Shown: positions 24,290 through 34,968 of the stretch, in pieces
How the letters are laid out: each line of letters begins with the position of its first letter
Numbering within the stretch: the stretch's first letter is position 1
DNA from: Delphinapterus leucas
Lineage: Eukaryota > Chordata > Mammalia > Artiodactyla > Monodontidae
Direction: 5' to 3'
NCBI RefSeq assembly: GCF_002288925.2
Contig: NW_022098021.1
Span: forward strand, 1,905,859 to 1,969,858
Length of the DNA stretch: 64,000 nucleotides
The notes under the pieces: generated by a model
Told to the model about the DNA's origin: nothing
What the model saw: the letters and a program-made list of their open reading frames with translations, nothing else
Database searches by the model: none
Program-made: the position numbers and the translations under genes

Positions 24290-25250
24290 TAGGAGGACAG
24301 CGTTTGGACTCGGTGATGGTTTGGATATGCGGACAAGGGGAGGTGCCGAGGCTGGCTCCTGGGTCCCTGTACGGCGACTAAGGCATTGGAGCGAGTGGGA
24401 CCCCCTGGGGGCCCCTAATGGGGGGGAGGGGCAGGTTGCTCCCGGGGCGGGGGAAGCGGGGTCACGGGTTCAGGGTGGCTCACTTGGAATTTGAAGTTCC
24501 TGTGCAATCACCTGGTGACAGGACAGGGGAGAGGACTGAGCTGTAGGGACACAACCGACACTGAGTCCGCTATGGGTCCACCTGTGGGCATAGAGAGAGG
24601 ACAAAGCGGAGACGGCCCAGGACCTGATGCCTTAGGAGCTCCAGATGTAACACGGGCAGACGGGAGGTGACGGACTTGGAGCAGCCCCGGAGATGGGGGT
24701 GCAGACCTCATACGTGTGTCGCCGAGGAAGGAGAATTGCAGGTCAGAGGAGTGGCTGCCCCGTCAAGGGGTTCAGTCCCACGGAGCTTCCTGGTGGCCCC
24801 AGCGAGAATTGTTTCCTTGTAGCGACGAGGGCAGGGGCCAAACTGGATGAGTTTGAGAAGTAAGAGGCAGCTGGAAAGTGAGGATAGATAGAGATCTCTC
24901 CAGAAGCTTGTCTTCGCAGGCGAGAGAGAGGCAGCAGAGGAAGAAGGAGGAGCCCTTTGAGGGCGACGTTCAAGCCATGAGGACAGATCAGTGGAAGGAG
25001 GTTCAGGGCAGGATGCGGGTGTAGACAGACTCCAAGCACAGGTGCACGAGTGTCTGAGCCTGGAAGAGAAGCAGCTTCTCTCGGGTGACAGGAGGAAAGG
25101 CTGACAGAGGTGGAATGGTCAGCCTGGGGACCCAGGTGACGGCTCCAGCGCCCTCTGTGAAGTGGGTGACTGGCTGCCAACAAGCGTGGATGCAGAAGTC
25201 TGAGGTGGAGGGGATGGACAGGGACCCTCGTGCAGAGGTCTTGGGCTACG
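24290..25250 (+). repeat. Ancient medium-copy mammalian repeat, copy 2 (family unnamed)
   Basis: Phrases such as 'cacttggaatttgaagttcctgtgcaatcacctggtg', 'gagaggactgagctgtagggacac' and 'gacagaggtggaatggtcagc' resemble later parts of the same ancient repeat seen at 5270-6480. The match is more diverged and GC-shifted. A four-tract G-quadruplex motif lies at 24444-24468. Confidence 0.4.
24444..24468 (+). other. Canonical G-quadruplex motif
   Basis: G tracts at 24444-24447, 24449-24453, 24458-24461 and 24466-24468 are separated by loops of 1, 4 and 4 nt. This fits the G3+N1-7 rule. Another G-rich run lies just upstream at 24420-24431. Confidence 0.8.
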
Positions 25251-25350
25251 GAATAGACCAACATCACGTAGGAAATCTGCCCAAGGTGGCAAATGGTTCA
25301 TTTCTCAGCTGCAGAAGCTTGTCCACATTGATTTTAAAAGGGCCCCTTTG

Positions 25351-25571
25351 GGCTTCCCTGGTGGCGCAGTGGTTGAGAGTCCGCCTGCCGATGCGGGGGA
25401 CGCAGGTTCGTGCCCCGGTCCGGGAAGATCCCACATGCCGCGGAGCGGCTGGGCCCGTGAGCCATGGCCGCTGAGCCTGCGCGTCCAGAGCCTGTGCTCC
25501 GCAACGGGAGAGGCCACAACAGTGAGAGGCCCACGTAACGCAAAAAATAAATAAATAAAAATAAAATAATA
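25351..25571 (+). mobile_element. Short cetacean CHR SINE, plus strand
   Basis: Starts ggcttccctggtggcgcag, carries B-box-like ggttcgtgcccc and the ccgcggagcggctgggcc body, and ends in an (AAAT)n/A-rich tail at 25542-25571. A perfect 15-bp target duplication, aaaagggcccctttg, sits at 25336-25350 and 25572-25586. The element is full length for the short form. Confidence 0.97.
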
Positions 25572-25624
25572 AAAAGGGCCCCTTTGCAACTGTAGCTGTG
25601 ACATGAAAGGGTATATAAGGTGCT

Positions 25625-26004
25625 GGATAAGTCAGCGAGAGCTGCCGTAACAGAATGCCACAGACTGGGTGGCTCATATATGGGAAATTCAGGTCTCACA
25701 GTTCTGAGGCCGGAGGTCCAAGATCCAGGTGTGGTCAGGGCTGGTTTCTCCTGAGGCCTCTTTCTTTGGCTTGCCAATGGCCGCCTTCTTGCTGTGTCCT
25801 GTGTGGCCTCTTTTTCTGTGCAAGCCCCTCCCCGTGTCTCTTCCTCTTCTTGTAAGGGCACCAGTCCTATTGGATTAGGACCCCACCTTTATGACCTCAC
25901 TTAACCCTAATTACCTCTTTAAAGGCCAGATCTCCAAATACAGTCCCAGTGGGGGTTAGCACTCCCACGTATGAATTATGGGGGACACAATTCAATCTAT
26001 AGCA
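25625..26004 (-). mobile_element. ERVL-MaLR (MLT1/MST-like) solo LTR, minus strand
   Basis: The text 'gccgtaacagaatgccacagactgggtggctcat', 'cacagttctgaggccggaggtccaagatccaggtg', 'cttgctgtgtcctgtgtggcctc', 'ttggattaggaccccacctttatgacctcac' and 'acgtatgaattatgggggacacaattcaatc' is the reverse complement of a MaLR LTR, in order and nearly full length. No internal region adjoins it, so it is a solo LTR. It encodes no protein. The MST versus MLT1 subfamily needs a search. Confidence 0.9.
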
Positions 26005-26009
26005 GGTAG

Positions 26010-26735
26010 ATAAAGATGATTTTGGTTTTGTTTTTTTAGAAAATGACTACACCTTACTTGCTACCTTGAAAGTTTTCTTTAAAGGTTCCTGGTGAGTGCT
26101 GGCTTAAGAAAAAAATGTTTTTTACAGCTTTCATCCCTAAAGTCTGATGTGCACTTTGCACTTTATTTACAACTTTCTTTCTTTCTCACCTGCTGTAAGA
26201 TCAAACACTTCATAGAAATGTCCCATACTTTGTCTTAGTCCAAAAAGAATTTTGTGGGAAAAGAAGGCAAGTTAAATTCATCCAATTTTTTTTTCAAGTA
26301 GATCCAGGGAAATGGCATCGTTTTTCCTGCTTCCCTAAGAATTATCTTGAGCAGGTTTGCTCTAAAATATTTTTTAAAGGAACTGAATTAAAAATCTTTA
26401 CAATAACCAGTCTTACAGTAAAGGTAGGTTAAAAAAAAAGAAAAGTGAACATTGATATTTTTTACAGTAACAGTGAGACAATTTCATCATTGTTTTCTTC
26501 TGAGGAAATTTTCAAAATATCTACTTCGTCTAGGAAGATTCTGACAAAGTAAGTGGAGTGAATTTTTTAAAGGTTCGATTTGGTCATTCCCCCATTTCTT
26601 CCAACTTTATGCTTATTGATATCATTTTGACATTCTTTATGAACACATACCCACTTACTCTTTCATAGCTCTTTCTATTAGAGACAAATCCAAAGACAGC
26701 TTATTAGGATATCTGTATCACTTCAGATTAGGGTT
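26010..26735. other. AT-rich unassigned sequence
   Basis: AT-rich text with several T and A tracts. No repeat or exon was recognised. Confidence 0.45.
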
Positions 26736-26737
26736 GG

Positions 26738-27170
26738 CTGTAAGTTACAAAGACCTGAAAAACGGTGGGGAAAACAGGATAGGAGAATTTTCATTTCCTC
26801 ACGTAAATCAGCCCAGAGGAGGGGAGTCCAGGACTGTGAGGTGGGGAACTCAGGCTTTTTCTAAGTCTCTGCCTTGATAAAAATCTCCTCATAGTCTAAG
26901 GTTGCTGCAAGAACCCCAGCCATCTCATCTGAGTTCTGATCAGAAGTGGGAATGAAATAATGATGAATGTCATATCTTTTCCCTTTAGGGAGTGTCTCTG
27001 GAAGTTTCAACCCACTTCTACTTCTTTTTCACCGGCCAGAGTTTGCATCTAGCTTCCTGGGAGCCTGGAGAGTATGATTCCTTGGGTACCATGGTGCTCA
27101 GAATCAAGCCAGAGCTCTGTTGCTAAGGAAGATGGGGAGAGCAGATGCAGAGGTTACAAGGACTGGCTCC
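26738..27170 (+). repeat. Ancient medium-copy repeat, third family (unnamed)
   Basis: 'gttggctgtaagttacaaagacc', 'ttttcatttcctcacgtaaatcagcccagaggaggggagtcc', 'ctcatagtctaaggttgctgcaag' and 'ctctgttgctaaggaagatggggag' appear in the same order as in a common ancient mammalian repeat. In that family a 'ctcatggttgctgcaagatgg' phrase precedes a 'tactaaggaagaaggggag' end. The name is not assigned. Confidence 0.5.
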
Positions 27171-27339
27171 CCCGTTGAATAGCACACACGTGTCACTCTG
27201 CTCCGAGGGGCACTAAGCTGGGAGCTGTGGACGCCCTTGCTCTGGGCAGACGGAGTCCTCAGCTGCACACGAGCAACGATGGTAGCAATAAATTCAGGAA
27301 AGACACGAGCGTCGTTTTGCAATTTTGCGAGGATGTCTC

Positions 27340-27460
27340 ATGGCAGTTATCTCACGTGGTCCTTATAATGATGTCCTGAGGTATGAACGTTATCCCAGTG
27401 ACCTGGATACTCAAACTGTTTTGTAAATTGTCTAACATAATATAATCCCTAAGAGGCAAG
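27340..27460 (-). mobile_element. Possible MIR fragment, minus strand
   Basis: 'cagttatctcacgtggtccttataatgatgtcctgaggtatgaacgttatcccagtga' resembles the complement of the MIR 3' part (atctcatttaatcctcacaacaaccctatgaggtaggtactattatcccc). Diverged. Confidence 0.6.
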
Positions 27461-27699
27461 GCTCATATTCCAGGACGCGGCTTAACAAGCTGTGCTCCCT
27501 GCCTGACCAGGCTGCCTGGCTCTCCCCGACGGTCCCCGAGCCCTCCGCCCGCAGCCTCGAGGGGACCTGGGGCATCCTTCCTCCGCCCCTCTGCACCCCT
27601 CCCACGTCCGCCACCCCCATATCCCCTGACTATCCTCCATCCACGTTGCTGAATCTGCACTCCCTCCCTCCACCCCGGGAACACCCCCTCGCCCTGGAC

Positions 27700-28200
27700 T
27701 GCACAGCAGCTTCAAGTTTCTCAGGCTTTCATGCGATTCTCAACTCCTTTCCAAACGCCCTGAAATGCAAGTCCGGGCACAGCACACGCCTCCTTTAACC
27801 CTCCTGAGGTTCCTGTTGCCTTCAGGATCCAGCCAGCTTTGGGGCAAACCCAGCCTTCGCAGATTTGAGTTCACTGCCATTAGCGTTTGTCTTGCGCTCC
27901 CGGGTGCCCAGATTTGAGTTCACTGCCCGTTAGTGTTTGTCTCGCGCTCCTAGTTTAGTGACGTTCCTTTACCTGACTGTCCTCCTTCACCACCCCGTCT
28001 CTGTCCTGGCTGTGTCCTCAGCCCACGTGCCCCTGCTTCCCTGAGCGACTCCTGTTCATCTCTTAGGGCTCAGTCCCGACCTGACCTTCCCTCCGCCGAG
28101 GATTTCCAGATCTGGGCTGGGTGCCTGGCTTAGTGCTCAGCTCTGTGCTGCAGTTTTTGTTTCCTGTTCACTCAACAGCTAAGCCTGGAGAGTGTGTATC
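27700..28200 (+). mobile_element. L2 LINE fragment, plus strand, with an internal duplication
   Basis: 'ctcctgaggttcctgttgccttcaggatccagccagc' and 'gagcgactcctgttcatctcttagggctcagtcc' match L2 text in sense order (ctccaatggctccccatcgccctcaggat... and ...ctcctactcatcctttaggtctcag). Between them lies a 42-bp direct duplication (27860-27950) that is not part of L2. Confidence 0.6.
27860..27950. repeat. Imperfect 42-bp direct duplication
   Basis: cagatttgagttcactgcc starts at 27860 and again at 27909. The copies (27860-27900 and 27909-27950) differ by a one-base indel and about three substitutions, and an 8-bp spacer separates them. This is a local duplication of moderate age. Confidence 0.93.
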
Positions 28201-28599
28201 AAGCATGTCGTTTTTATTCTGATGCTTGGACATCTGGGCTTTGCTGACCCTGCAGGGCTGGCCCCTCCCAGGGCTGGTCAGTTCCTAGAGATGGTAGAGG
28301 ACGGCCCTTTCATACACTAACTCACCAAACCCCACACCCCCAGGACCCCACGGCTTACACTCTGGGCCACCACTGCCCTGCCCTAATCACCCAGTCTGGG
28401 TCAGGACAGCCCCTGGGCCCCAAAACCCACTGAGATCACTCAGACCGGCCTGCCCTGGGCCTGCTCACCCTGTCTCTGTGTCCACCCCCTACAATGAAGG
28501 CTCTTGGCCACATTTCCCCCACACCCTCTGCACCTGCCCACAGCCCTGGTGCCTCCCCATGTGGCCCCGTGTGCCGTGTCCCCTCCTCCTGGGAACAGT

Positions 28600-28770
28600 G
28601 GGGAGCAGCTATATTTTCAGTGGCTGTTGCCTCTGGATCTGTTGGGCTCACCATCCCTGGATGATAATAAACCTGCATTTTAAACCAGGAGAGGACTTTG
28701 TCCCATTCACACAGTGCCTGATGCGTAGTAGGTGCTTGGGATGTGCTTGGTAAGCGGCTGGACGGAATCA
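28600..28770 (+). mobile_element. L2 LINE 3'-end fragment, plus strand
   Basis: 'cccattcacacagtgcctgatgcgtagtaggtgcttgggatgtgcttgg' resembles the L2 terminus (cagtgcctggcacatagtaggcgctcaataaat). Confidence 0.6.
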
Positions 28771-29069
28771 CGTGGAGGGAGTGACTAACCCAGTTTGGGA
28801 GAATCCAGGACGGCCCCTAAGGGGCCCTTTGAATGGTCTTCAAGGAGAAGCAGGTGTGTTCTTGGGGCCACAAGTGGCAGGCGGTCCCACCGGGTCGGGG
28901 CAGCACCCTTGGCATCCTCACCTGTCCTTCCTCGTGTCCCCAGTACCTCAGCGCCCTCTCGAACCAGGTGAGACCACCTGATTACATGAGCCTCATTTCT
29001 GTCCCAAGAACAGTTTGTGATTTTATAACACAAACTTGAAGTTTGTGTCGATGAAGTTGGTGACCCTCC

Positions 29070-29220
29070 GACTCTCTTCACTAGACCATTGGCCCAATGA
29101 GAGGAAGGCTCTGTCCATCTCTGTTCACGATGGTGTCTCTGTCCCCCGAAAAATGCTTCTTCTAGTAAAGGCTCAATCAGTATACGTTGGGTAGAAGAAG
29201 ACGTGAGTGAACGTAGGAAA
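29070..29220 (+). mobile_element. L2 LINE 3'-end fragment, plus strand
   Basis: 'ctagaccattggcccaatgagaggaaggctctgtccatctctgttcacgatggtgtctctgtcccc...agtaaaggctcaatcagtatacgttggg' follows the L2 3' consensus (tagactgtaagctccatgagggcagggac...). Diverged but in order. Confidence 0.7.
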
Positions 29221-29334
29221 TGAGAGGATTGTTGAGTGGCTGAAACTTATGGTCCACGTGGGACGTGCCTGGAGACCCCTGGACCTGGGCAGGGAATCCA
29301 GGGTTTCTGGTCCTGCAGCCACTGCTCCAGAACC

Positions 29335-29440
29335 AAGGATTTTATAGATGGAAGATAAGGCTGAGGCTGGTGAAGGTGCAGCATCTCAGGACCAGGGAGG
29401 GACTCCGGAGCGGGTCTCGACAGCTCGGATTACGGGGGGC
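29335..29440 (-). mobile_element. Possible MIR fragment, minus strand
   Basis: 'ttttatagatggaagataaggctgaggctggtgaaggtgcagcatctcaggaccagg' resembles the complement of MIR around the ttttacagatgaggaaactgagg core. Confidence 0.45.
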
Positions 29441-29935
29441 TGTGGTCGAACCCCTGAGGACGTGTCTCATCCCTCTTTTCCAGCCTCAACTCCGCTGCCA
29501 GGACTGAGACAAATGGCCCACAGGCTCTCTTGGTCCAACAAGGGGCGACCTACTTTCAGTGTTGTCATCTGCCCCCTTTTCTACTCACAGCAATTTTTCA
29601 CGAGCCCTCATTTTTCTTTTCCTTTTTAACCAGAGAAGATACACAAAAGAAAGATGTAGCATTTCCCAAGAAAAGTGCAGCACAGTCAAGAAAAACACAT
29701 ATAAGCAAAATGGAGAGGCGTCTTCCATGATGCTCACTTGCTAGGCTGAGGTGTCAGATTCTTTTAATAGAATCCATCGTATGCACGTGTATTGCCACGT
29801 AAAGCTCTTAGGTTGTTAGGACTTAAGTGTGGACAGTGCGAAAAGGAGAAGATAGGAGCCTGGTTTTTCTATTTGTGATTTTAAAAAGGTAACGACGAAG
29901 AAAACAAATGGCAGTCTTGAATTCCTAAATCAAGA

Positions 29936-29960
29936 AACACACACACACACACACACACAC
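29936..29960. repeat. (AC)n microsatellite
   Basis: Twelve or more uninterrupted AC units between caagaa and atttatcc. Confidence 0.95.
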
Positions 29961-29964
29961 ATTT

Positions 29965-32145
29965 ATCCGCCTCCCTCTGATGAGGAAAGGCCTCACGTCA
30001 CAGCTCCTCATTGCTGACAATCCTGTTGTTACCTCCTAACTGGGGTGGGTTTAATAACTGGGAGACTGAGGGCCATTGAGATTTGATGACCCTTCGGTGG
30101 TCTCAGGCCACAGGACAAGAACCAGCGAGGAAACACCTCCTGCAGACTTCGCCTTGGTGATGTCCATCAATGACTCCACTGTAAATTACGGGGATTGTGT
30201 AGCCTCCTACAATTACTGGTGTTTTAATTTCCTGGGACTAATTTTAGAGGGTGGAAGATTTTAATCATGGAAAGGAATTGTTTTCATTGTTCGGACAAAT
30301 GTCAGAAGCCCAGTTGAAAGCAGGCGCCTGAGTGGCCCCCAGAAAATGCCAGGGGGTCGGGCGGGCCATCCAAACCTGAAAGAGAACGTCCAGAGCTGGG
30401 CCTCTCTGACGCTCTCTGGACTTTTGTCTCTCACTTACCTTTCTTTGTGCCACAAGGAAGCTGTGAGTCTAAGCATTTACGGAGACCTCGGAGCGAGTTC
30501 TGTGCACTGTTCTCCCTCGGAGGAGTCTCTAGGTGTTGAGAGGCCCTGGGTACCTGAATGTGGCCTCATGGTGATGCTGACTTTCTGCATCCCGTCCGTG
30601 GAAAGGCCTGGAGGGGGAGGGAGGGCAGGAGGAAGAGGGTGGCCCCCTCCCTCGCTCGCTGTGCCCCGGGTTAGAGCTTTCCTCTCTTCTCTCTCCACAT
30701 CACTCCTCTGACCCGAGATAGGAGGAGATGCTGGCAGGGCTGTCAACAGGACAGCCTCACAGGACAGGGGCTTCTCCAGACACACTTAGGAACGCGCCTC
30801 ACAGCACTGCCCAGCCCGGTGGAACCCACCCTTCCCGTGCCCTCTGCAGGGCCTCCTTAGAAGTCATGCCCCTTCTCCCCAGGCGGTGTAGACACCGCCT
30901 CCCAGACCCAACCCAAGTTTCGGATTTTGGATTTGTGGGAAGACAGCTCCCCGTCTACTTACTGTCAGCTGCTAAAGACGGTGGGCATGCCAGGTGCTGG
31001 GGGGCAGAGGCTGGGGCCCGGGGCTCCTTCCCTGTGTGGCCGGCACAGCCGTCTACGCAGAGCAACACGTCGGTAGAAGCTCTGATCTGGTTTCCGCGGA
31101 GGCCCTCCTCCTGCTGCCTTGCTGCGGCGGGTGCCCGGTCCTTCCTCCAGGAGTACCTGTGTTGGAGGAAAGCGCGTGCATTTCAACACGCGCCAGTTCA
31201 GAAGAAGACTTCGGAGTCTCAGAACACACCACGAATAAGACTCATGGTGAGTGGGACCTGAGGAGAGGCACCCTCAGTACTTACTCCTGAGGCACTTGGT
31301 AGTGATCCGTTTTCCTCTTTTCGTTTCTATGATTTTTCTGCGAGCAAAGCATATTTAGACCATTTGAAAGATAGCACATGAAGATCGTAGCTGGCGGCGT
31401 CCTTTCTGCTGGGGCAGCTCTGATTCTAGGACCTTGGGCTAGAGGCTTTCCAGCCAGGACCCCGCCTGACTCGAGCGTACATATTCCTGGTGACCGTTTT
31501 CGAGGGCTGCTCACCTCTGCCTGCGGGCCCCCCGCTCAGGGGACACCCCTGCCTTCCCAGGCCACAGACTTCTGGTGGAGCAGCTCTCTTGTCAGAAAGG
31601 AAAAGAAGAAAGAAGCAGGGTGTGGGGAGGGGTAAGAAACACTGACAGTCAATGGGATTCAGCTTCCTGTGATTTCCAGGTACTCGACCTGGTTCCCCCG
31701 CAGCCAGCATCTCCTCCGTGGACGTGGGACCTTTTCTCTTTGTTTTCCTCACCTGACATCCTAAGTGCCTCAAGTATGCATCAGGAGACACCGCTTTTAG
31801 CCCCTCACCATTTGAATGACTTCCTCCTAGATCAACTGCAGTCAGTCAGACTTTTCTGTTGATTTTCCTGTAAAAGCACCTTCCCTGAACCCAGGCAGTG
31901 CCCTAAGTGGGTGCAGGCGGGGCACCTGGACCCCACGCGCCCAGCTTTCCACCTAAGCGGTGTTATTAGCATCTTCGGTGGTGACATCGCGCTGTTAACT
32001 CATCTCAAGTTAGTGGTCCTCTCGGATATCTCAACCCACCCGGTGAGGGCTCAGGACTGAGAAATAAACTCGCACCGTCTGGGTGGAGACACAGACGTGC
32101 AGGTGAGTCAGGTGAAACTGGCACAGCTAACCCGAGGCCTCGGCC
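29965..32145. other. Unassigned sequence, no gene seen
   Basis: GC-rich from about 30300, with long random frames (up to 177 codons at 30728-31261). No domain, convincing splice pair or transposon is visible. Confidence 0.45.
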
Positions 32146-32149
32146 CTGG

Positions 32150-32600
32150 GAGGGAGTAGCAGCCGGGAGGGCCCCCGGCGGTCAGGCCGAGGAAGGTGGG
32201 TCCACGTCTGGGGGATGTTACGAGACCCCTTTCGGATCCAGACCCCCGTCTGCACAGACGCACACTCCGGGGAGGCTGAGTTGGGTTCAGCTAGGAGCTG
32301 GACCACGGCGCGGCCCGTGGCAGGACGAGCGTGCAGAGAACGGGGACCAGTGGCTGCAGGCCTGTCCTGCAGGGCAGGTGGTGGATCCCGCGGGCGCCAG
32401 GGCTGCAGGGGGGCGGCCCGGAGGCAGGTGCGGGCGGCAGAGACCCTCTTCAGCTGTCTGCCGCGGAGGGCAGCTGTCGCGGGGCACGGAGATGCTGAGA
32501 GCGGGGGACCGCCTGGGGGCAGGGCCCACGAGGGCCTGGGGGCCTGGCGCGGCCCCTGTGCTGGTCTTGGGAGCAGCGGAGTTAGTGCCTGGGGCACAGT
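32150..32600. promoter_or_regulatory. CpG island
   Basis: GC content is about 70 percent. A hand count gives roughly 35-40 CpG dinucleotides in about 440 bp, an observed/expected ratio near 0.7. That passes the usual length, GC and ratio limits. Clusters include 'ccacggcgcggcccg' near 32304 and 'tcccgcgggcgcc' near 32387. Frames of 157 and 198 codons on opposite strands follow from the composition and show no domain. A promoter of an unseen transcript, an orphan island or a GC-rich fossil are all possible. Confidence 0.75.
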
Positions 32601-33618
32601 GGTGGTGGAGGGTGCAGGGAGCCGCAGCCTGGCGTTGAAGCAGGTGAGAGAGAGGCCTGTGCCTTCCAGGAGGCTGCTGGAAAGATGACAGGACTTCAGA
32701 CAGGCAAAGACCGGGTCCTGCAAACAGCAGAGGAGAGACGGGAGACGCTGCGCCTGCAGGTGTGACGCATAGACATCAGGCCTGGGCCCGCACGTGCTTC
32801 CTTACACAGAAAGGTTCTAAGCTAACCAATCGGGCGTTGGTTTTAAGGGAAGATTTGTGCGAGAAACGACGGTGAAATAGCCATGAAATGTTGACTTCCC
32901 GAGCTGAGGGCGTCCAGGACCGCCCCGTGCCTGGGCCCTCTCACTGCCCTGGGCTCAGCCCCGGCCCGGCCCCCAGGTTCCCACAAGAAGCAGTCTTTCC
33001 CAGACTTGGGGCTTAGAACTGTGAGAGGCCAGGTCAGACCCCAGAGGGACGGTCTACAAGGGAGGATCTGAGGGGCTTTTCTTGACTTAAATCTTAACCG
33101 TTTGAGAGTCAGGCCATTTTTACAAGTTTAATTGGAGGCCTCCCGTATCGCTTAACTTTCATAAGCATACCAGTTAGGAGGAATTCTCAGGTGAGATTTT
33201 TCTAGTTCGTTCTTTGACAATCCAATCCATAAAATTGGAATCCTACCAGGTAGGATCCCTAAAAAGGCATCTACATAATTATGCTGTGACCCTTTGGAAA
33301 CCCATTTGAATCCACATATCTCTTTCTTAATAAGGATGTACAGACAAGTTGGAAAAAAAGAACGATTTGACATATATATCAGTTTGAGATCTGTTTTCAG
33401 GCACATGAGACATGTCCACCTAGGCTTCTTCACGAGGCGAGTTCTAATTCATAAGCTAGTGACTCACTCTTTTTCTTAACTTGCCTCTTATTTTGCCCTC
33501 GACTTAGTATCGATTTTGCCTCTGTTATTTTTGCATTTATTAGATTACAACCGTCTTGATGAGGTTGAAACGAAAAGTCCAAAGTGCCCAGACCAGGCGT
33601 CACAGCAAGCCCACTTGG

Positions 33619-33640
33619 CTGGCTAGCCAGGTACCGTACC
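33619..33640. repeat. Two adjacent short palindromes
   Basis: ctggctagccag at 33619-33630 is a perfect 12-bp palindrome. It overlaps by one base with ggtaccgtacc (33630-33640), a 5+1+5 inverted repeat. Both are exact. Confidence 0.85.
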
Positions 33641-33883
33641 AGCAGGAACGCCTGCTTGGCGGTGCTGTGGCAGCCTCCTAATTGCTTGTGACAAGGGGCT
33701 GCCTTTTGATGTTGACCATGTTCTCCTAATTATTTAATCTTTGACAACATGAAAACATGTTTAACCACATACCATGAATAAAGATCCAGCATGACTTTTC
33801 TCCCGAGGCCTGCTTTAGACTGTGTGTTCTGAACGCTAACAGCAACTAAGGTGAAAAAACATTTACTTCCTGTGCTCCATGGA

Positions 33884-33912
33884 GGGGGACTTGGGGGTGG
33901 GCTGCGGGGGGG
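33884..33912 (+). other. Canonical G-quadruplex motif
   Basis: G tracts at 33884-33888, 33893-33897, 33899-33901 and 33906-33912 have loops of 4, 1 and 4 nt. This fits the four-tract rule. Confidence 0.8.
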
Positions 33913-34084
33913 ACATCCCGGCCCCTCCAGCTCCCCTCCCCCCTCTCCCCAGGAGTCCTCCGTTCTCAGCCTGACGTGACTGTCTCGTTAAAAACCAAGA
34001 TGTTGATTCTGGTGTTTTAAACGTGCTCATCTTTTCTACTTCGGAATGTTTACATTTAAATTTATTCGGTTCATGTGTCTGTTC

Positions 34085-34188
34085 CCTTCACTGGACTCTA
34101 AGCTGTTTGCTGGTAGGGCCCTTACGATTCCATCTGTTTACCACCTGTGCTTAGTAAATACTTGCTGGGTGAATGAATGAATGAGAAA
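34085..34188 (+). mobile_element. L2 LINE 3' end, plus strand
   Basis: 'cactggactctaagctgtttgctggtagggccc...ccacctgtgcttagtaaatacttgctgggtgaatgaatgaatgag' is a good match to the L2 terminus. Confidence 0.8.
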
Positions 34189-34686
34189 ACTAACCCTCTC
34201 ATGAATGACTGAATGTTAACTTACGTTTGCCTTAGAGGACTGAGCTAATGGCACAAGTGGAAATACTGAGGCCTCCCCTTGGGAAATTCAGAAGAAAATC
34301 TGCCAGTTTTCTTAATTGCGGCAAAAATCTATTCGCGTGAAGATTCACATCCTGGATCTGAGCAATTTAGCCCAATGCTCTGTAGCTGACCCAGGCACTC
34401 GAAACTTTTTGCTCTGGTTGCATAGATGCTAAGACACCAACGTCTGAAGTTTAAACTTGCCTTCATAATTTATCACACTGATTTGCATACACTGGAGGTA
34501 TTTATCTGCACTTTCCTGGCAGAAGTGCAACCTCGGGTGACAAGGGGCCCATGTATTCTGTCTCCACCTGAGCCCCTCGGTCACTAGTGATGCTGAGAGC
34601 CTGCCCTGAACTCTGCCCCATCAGCTTCTGTCCATGATGGAGGCCGTGTTGGAATCTGTGCCGTTAGACTGACAATCGCACACATC

Positions 34687-34968
34687 TGGGGTTGTCAAAC
34701 TTTTTCTGTCAAGGGCCAGGTAATAAATACTTCAGGCTCTGTGAGCTTCGTGGGTCTCTGTCACAACTGCTCGACTCCGCCCTCGTAGCACAAAAGCAGA
34801 CATGGACGATACATAAGCGAGAGGGCATGCCGTGTTCCAATAAACCTGAAATTTGAATTTCTTGTACTCTTCCATGTCACAAGATATTAGCCTTCTTTTG
34901 ATTTCTTTCCAACCCTTTAAAAGTGTAAAAACTATTCTTAGCTTGTGGGCTGTCGTTTGCTCACCCCA
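34687..34968 (+). mobile_element. Non-autonomous hAT (MER/Charlie-type) DNA transposon fossil
   Basis: The order 'tggggttgtcaaactttttctgtcaagggccagg', 'gtgggtctctgtcacaactgctcgactccgcc', 'gccgtgttccaataaacctg', 'cacaagatattagccttcttttgatttc', 'aaactattcttagcttgtgggctg' and 'gtttgctcacccca' matches a common mammalian hAT-derived MER element from end to end. The terminal inverted repeats tggggttgtcaaac and gtttgctcacccca match imperfectly. No 8-bp target duplication survives. It has no coding capacity. Confidence 0.85.

Larger units (their letters stand above)
32600..34080. other. Unassigned; candidate regulatory segment at 33480-33860
   Basis: GC-rich to about 33060, then AT-rich. No transposon was recognised. 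The segment 33600-33740 holds two adjacent palindromes and homeodomain-like taatt cores, described separately. A four-tract G-rich motif lies at 33884-33912. Confidence 0.45.

Noticed and set aside
25334..25861. 175-codon minus frame across a SINE and an LTR
   Set aside because: The frame is made from the antisense of a CHR SINE fused by chance to MaLR LTR sequence.
32127..32723. 198-codon minus frame and 157-codon plus frame
   Set aside because: GC-rich CpG-island DNA has few stop codons. The two frames oppose each other and show no domain, repeat or signal.
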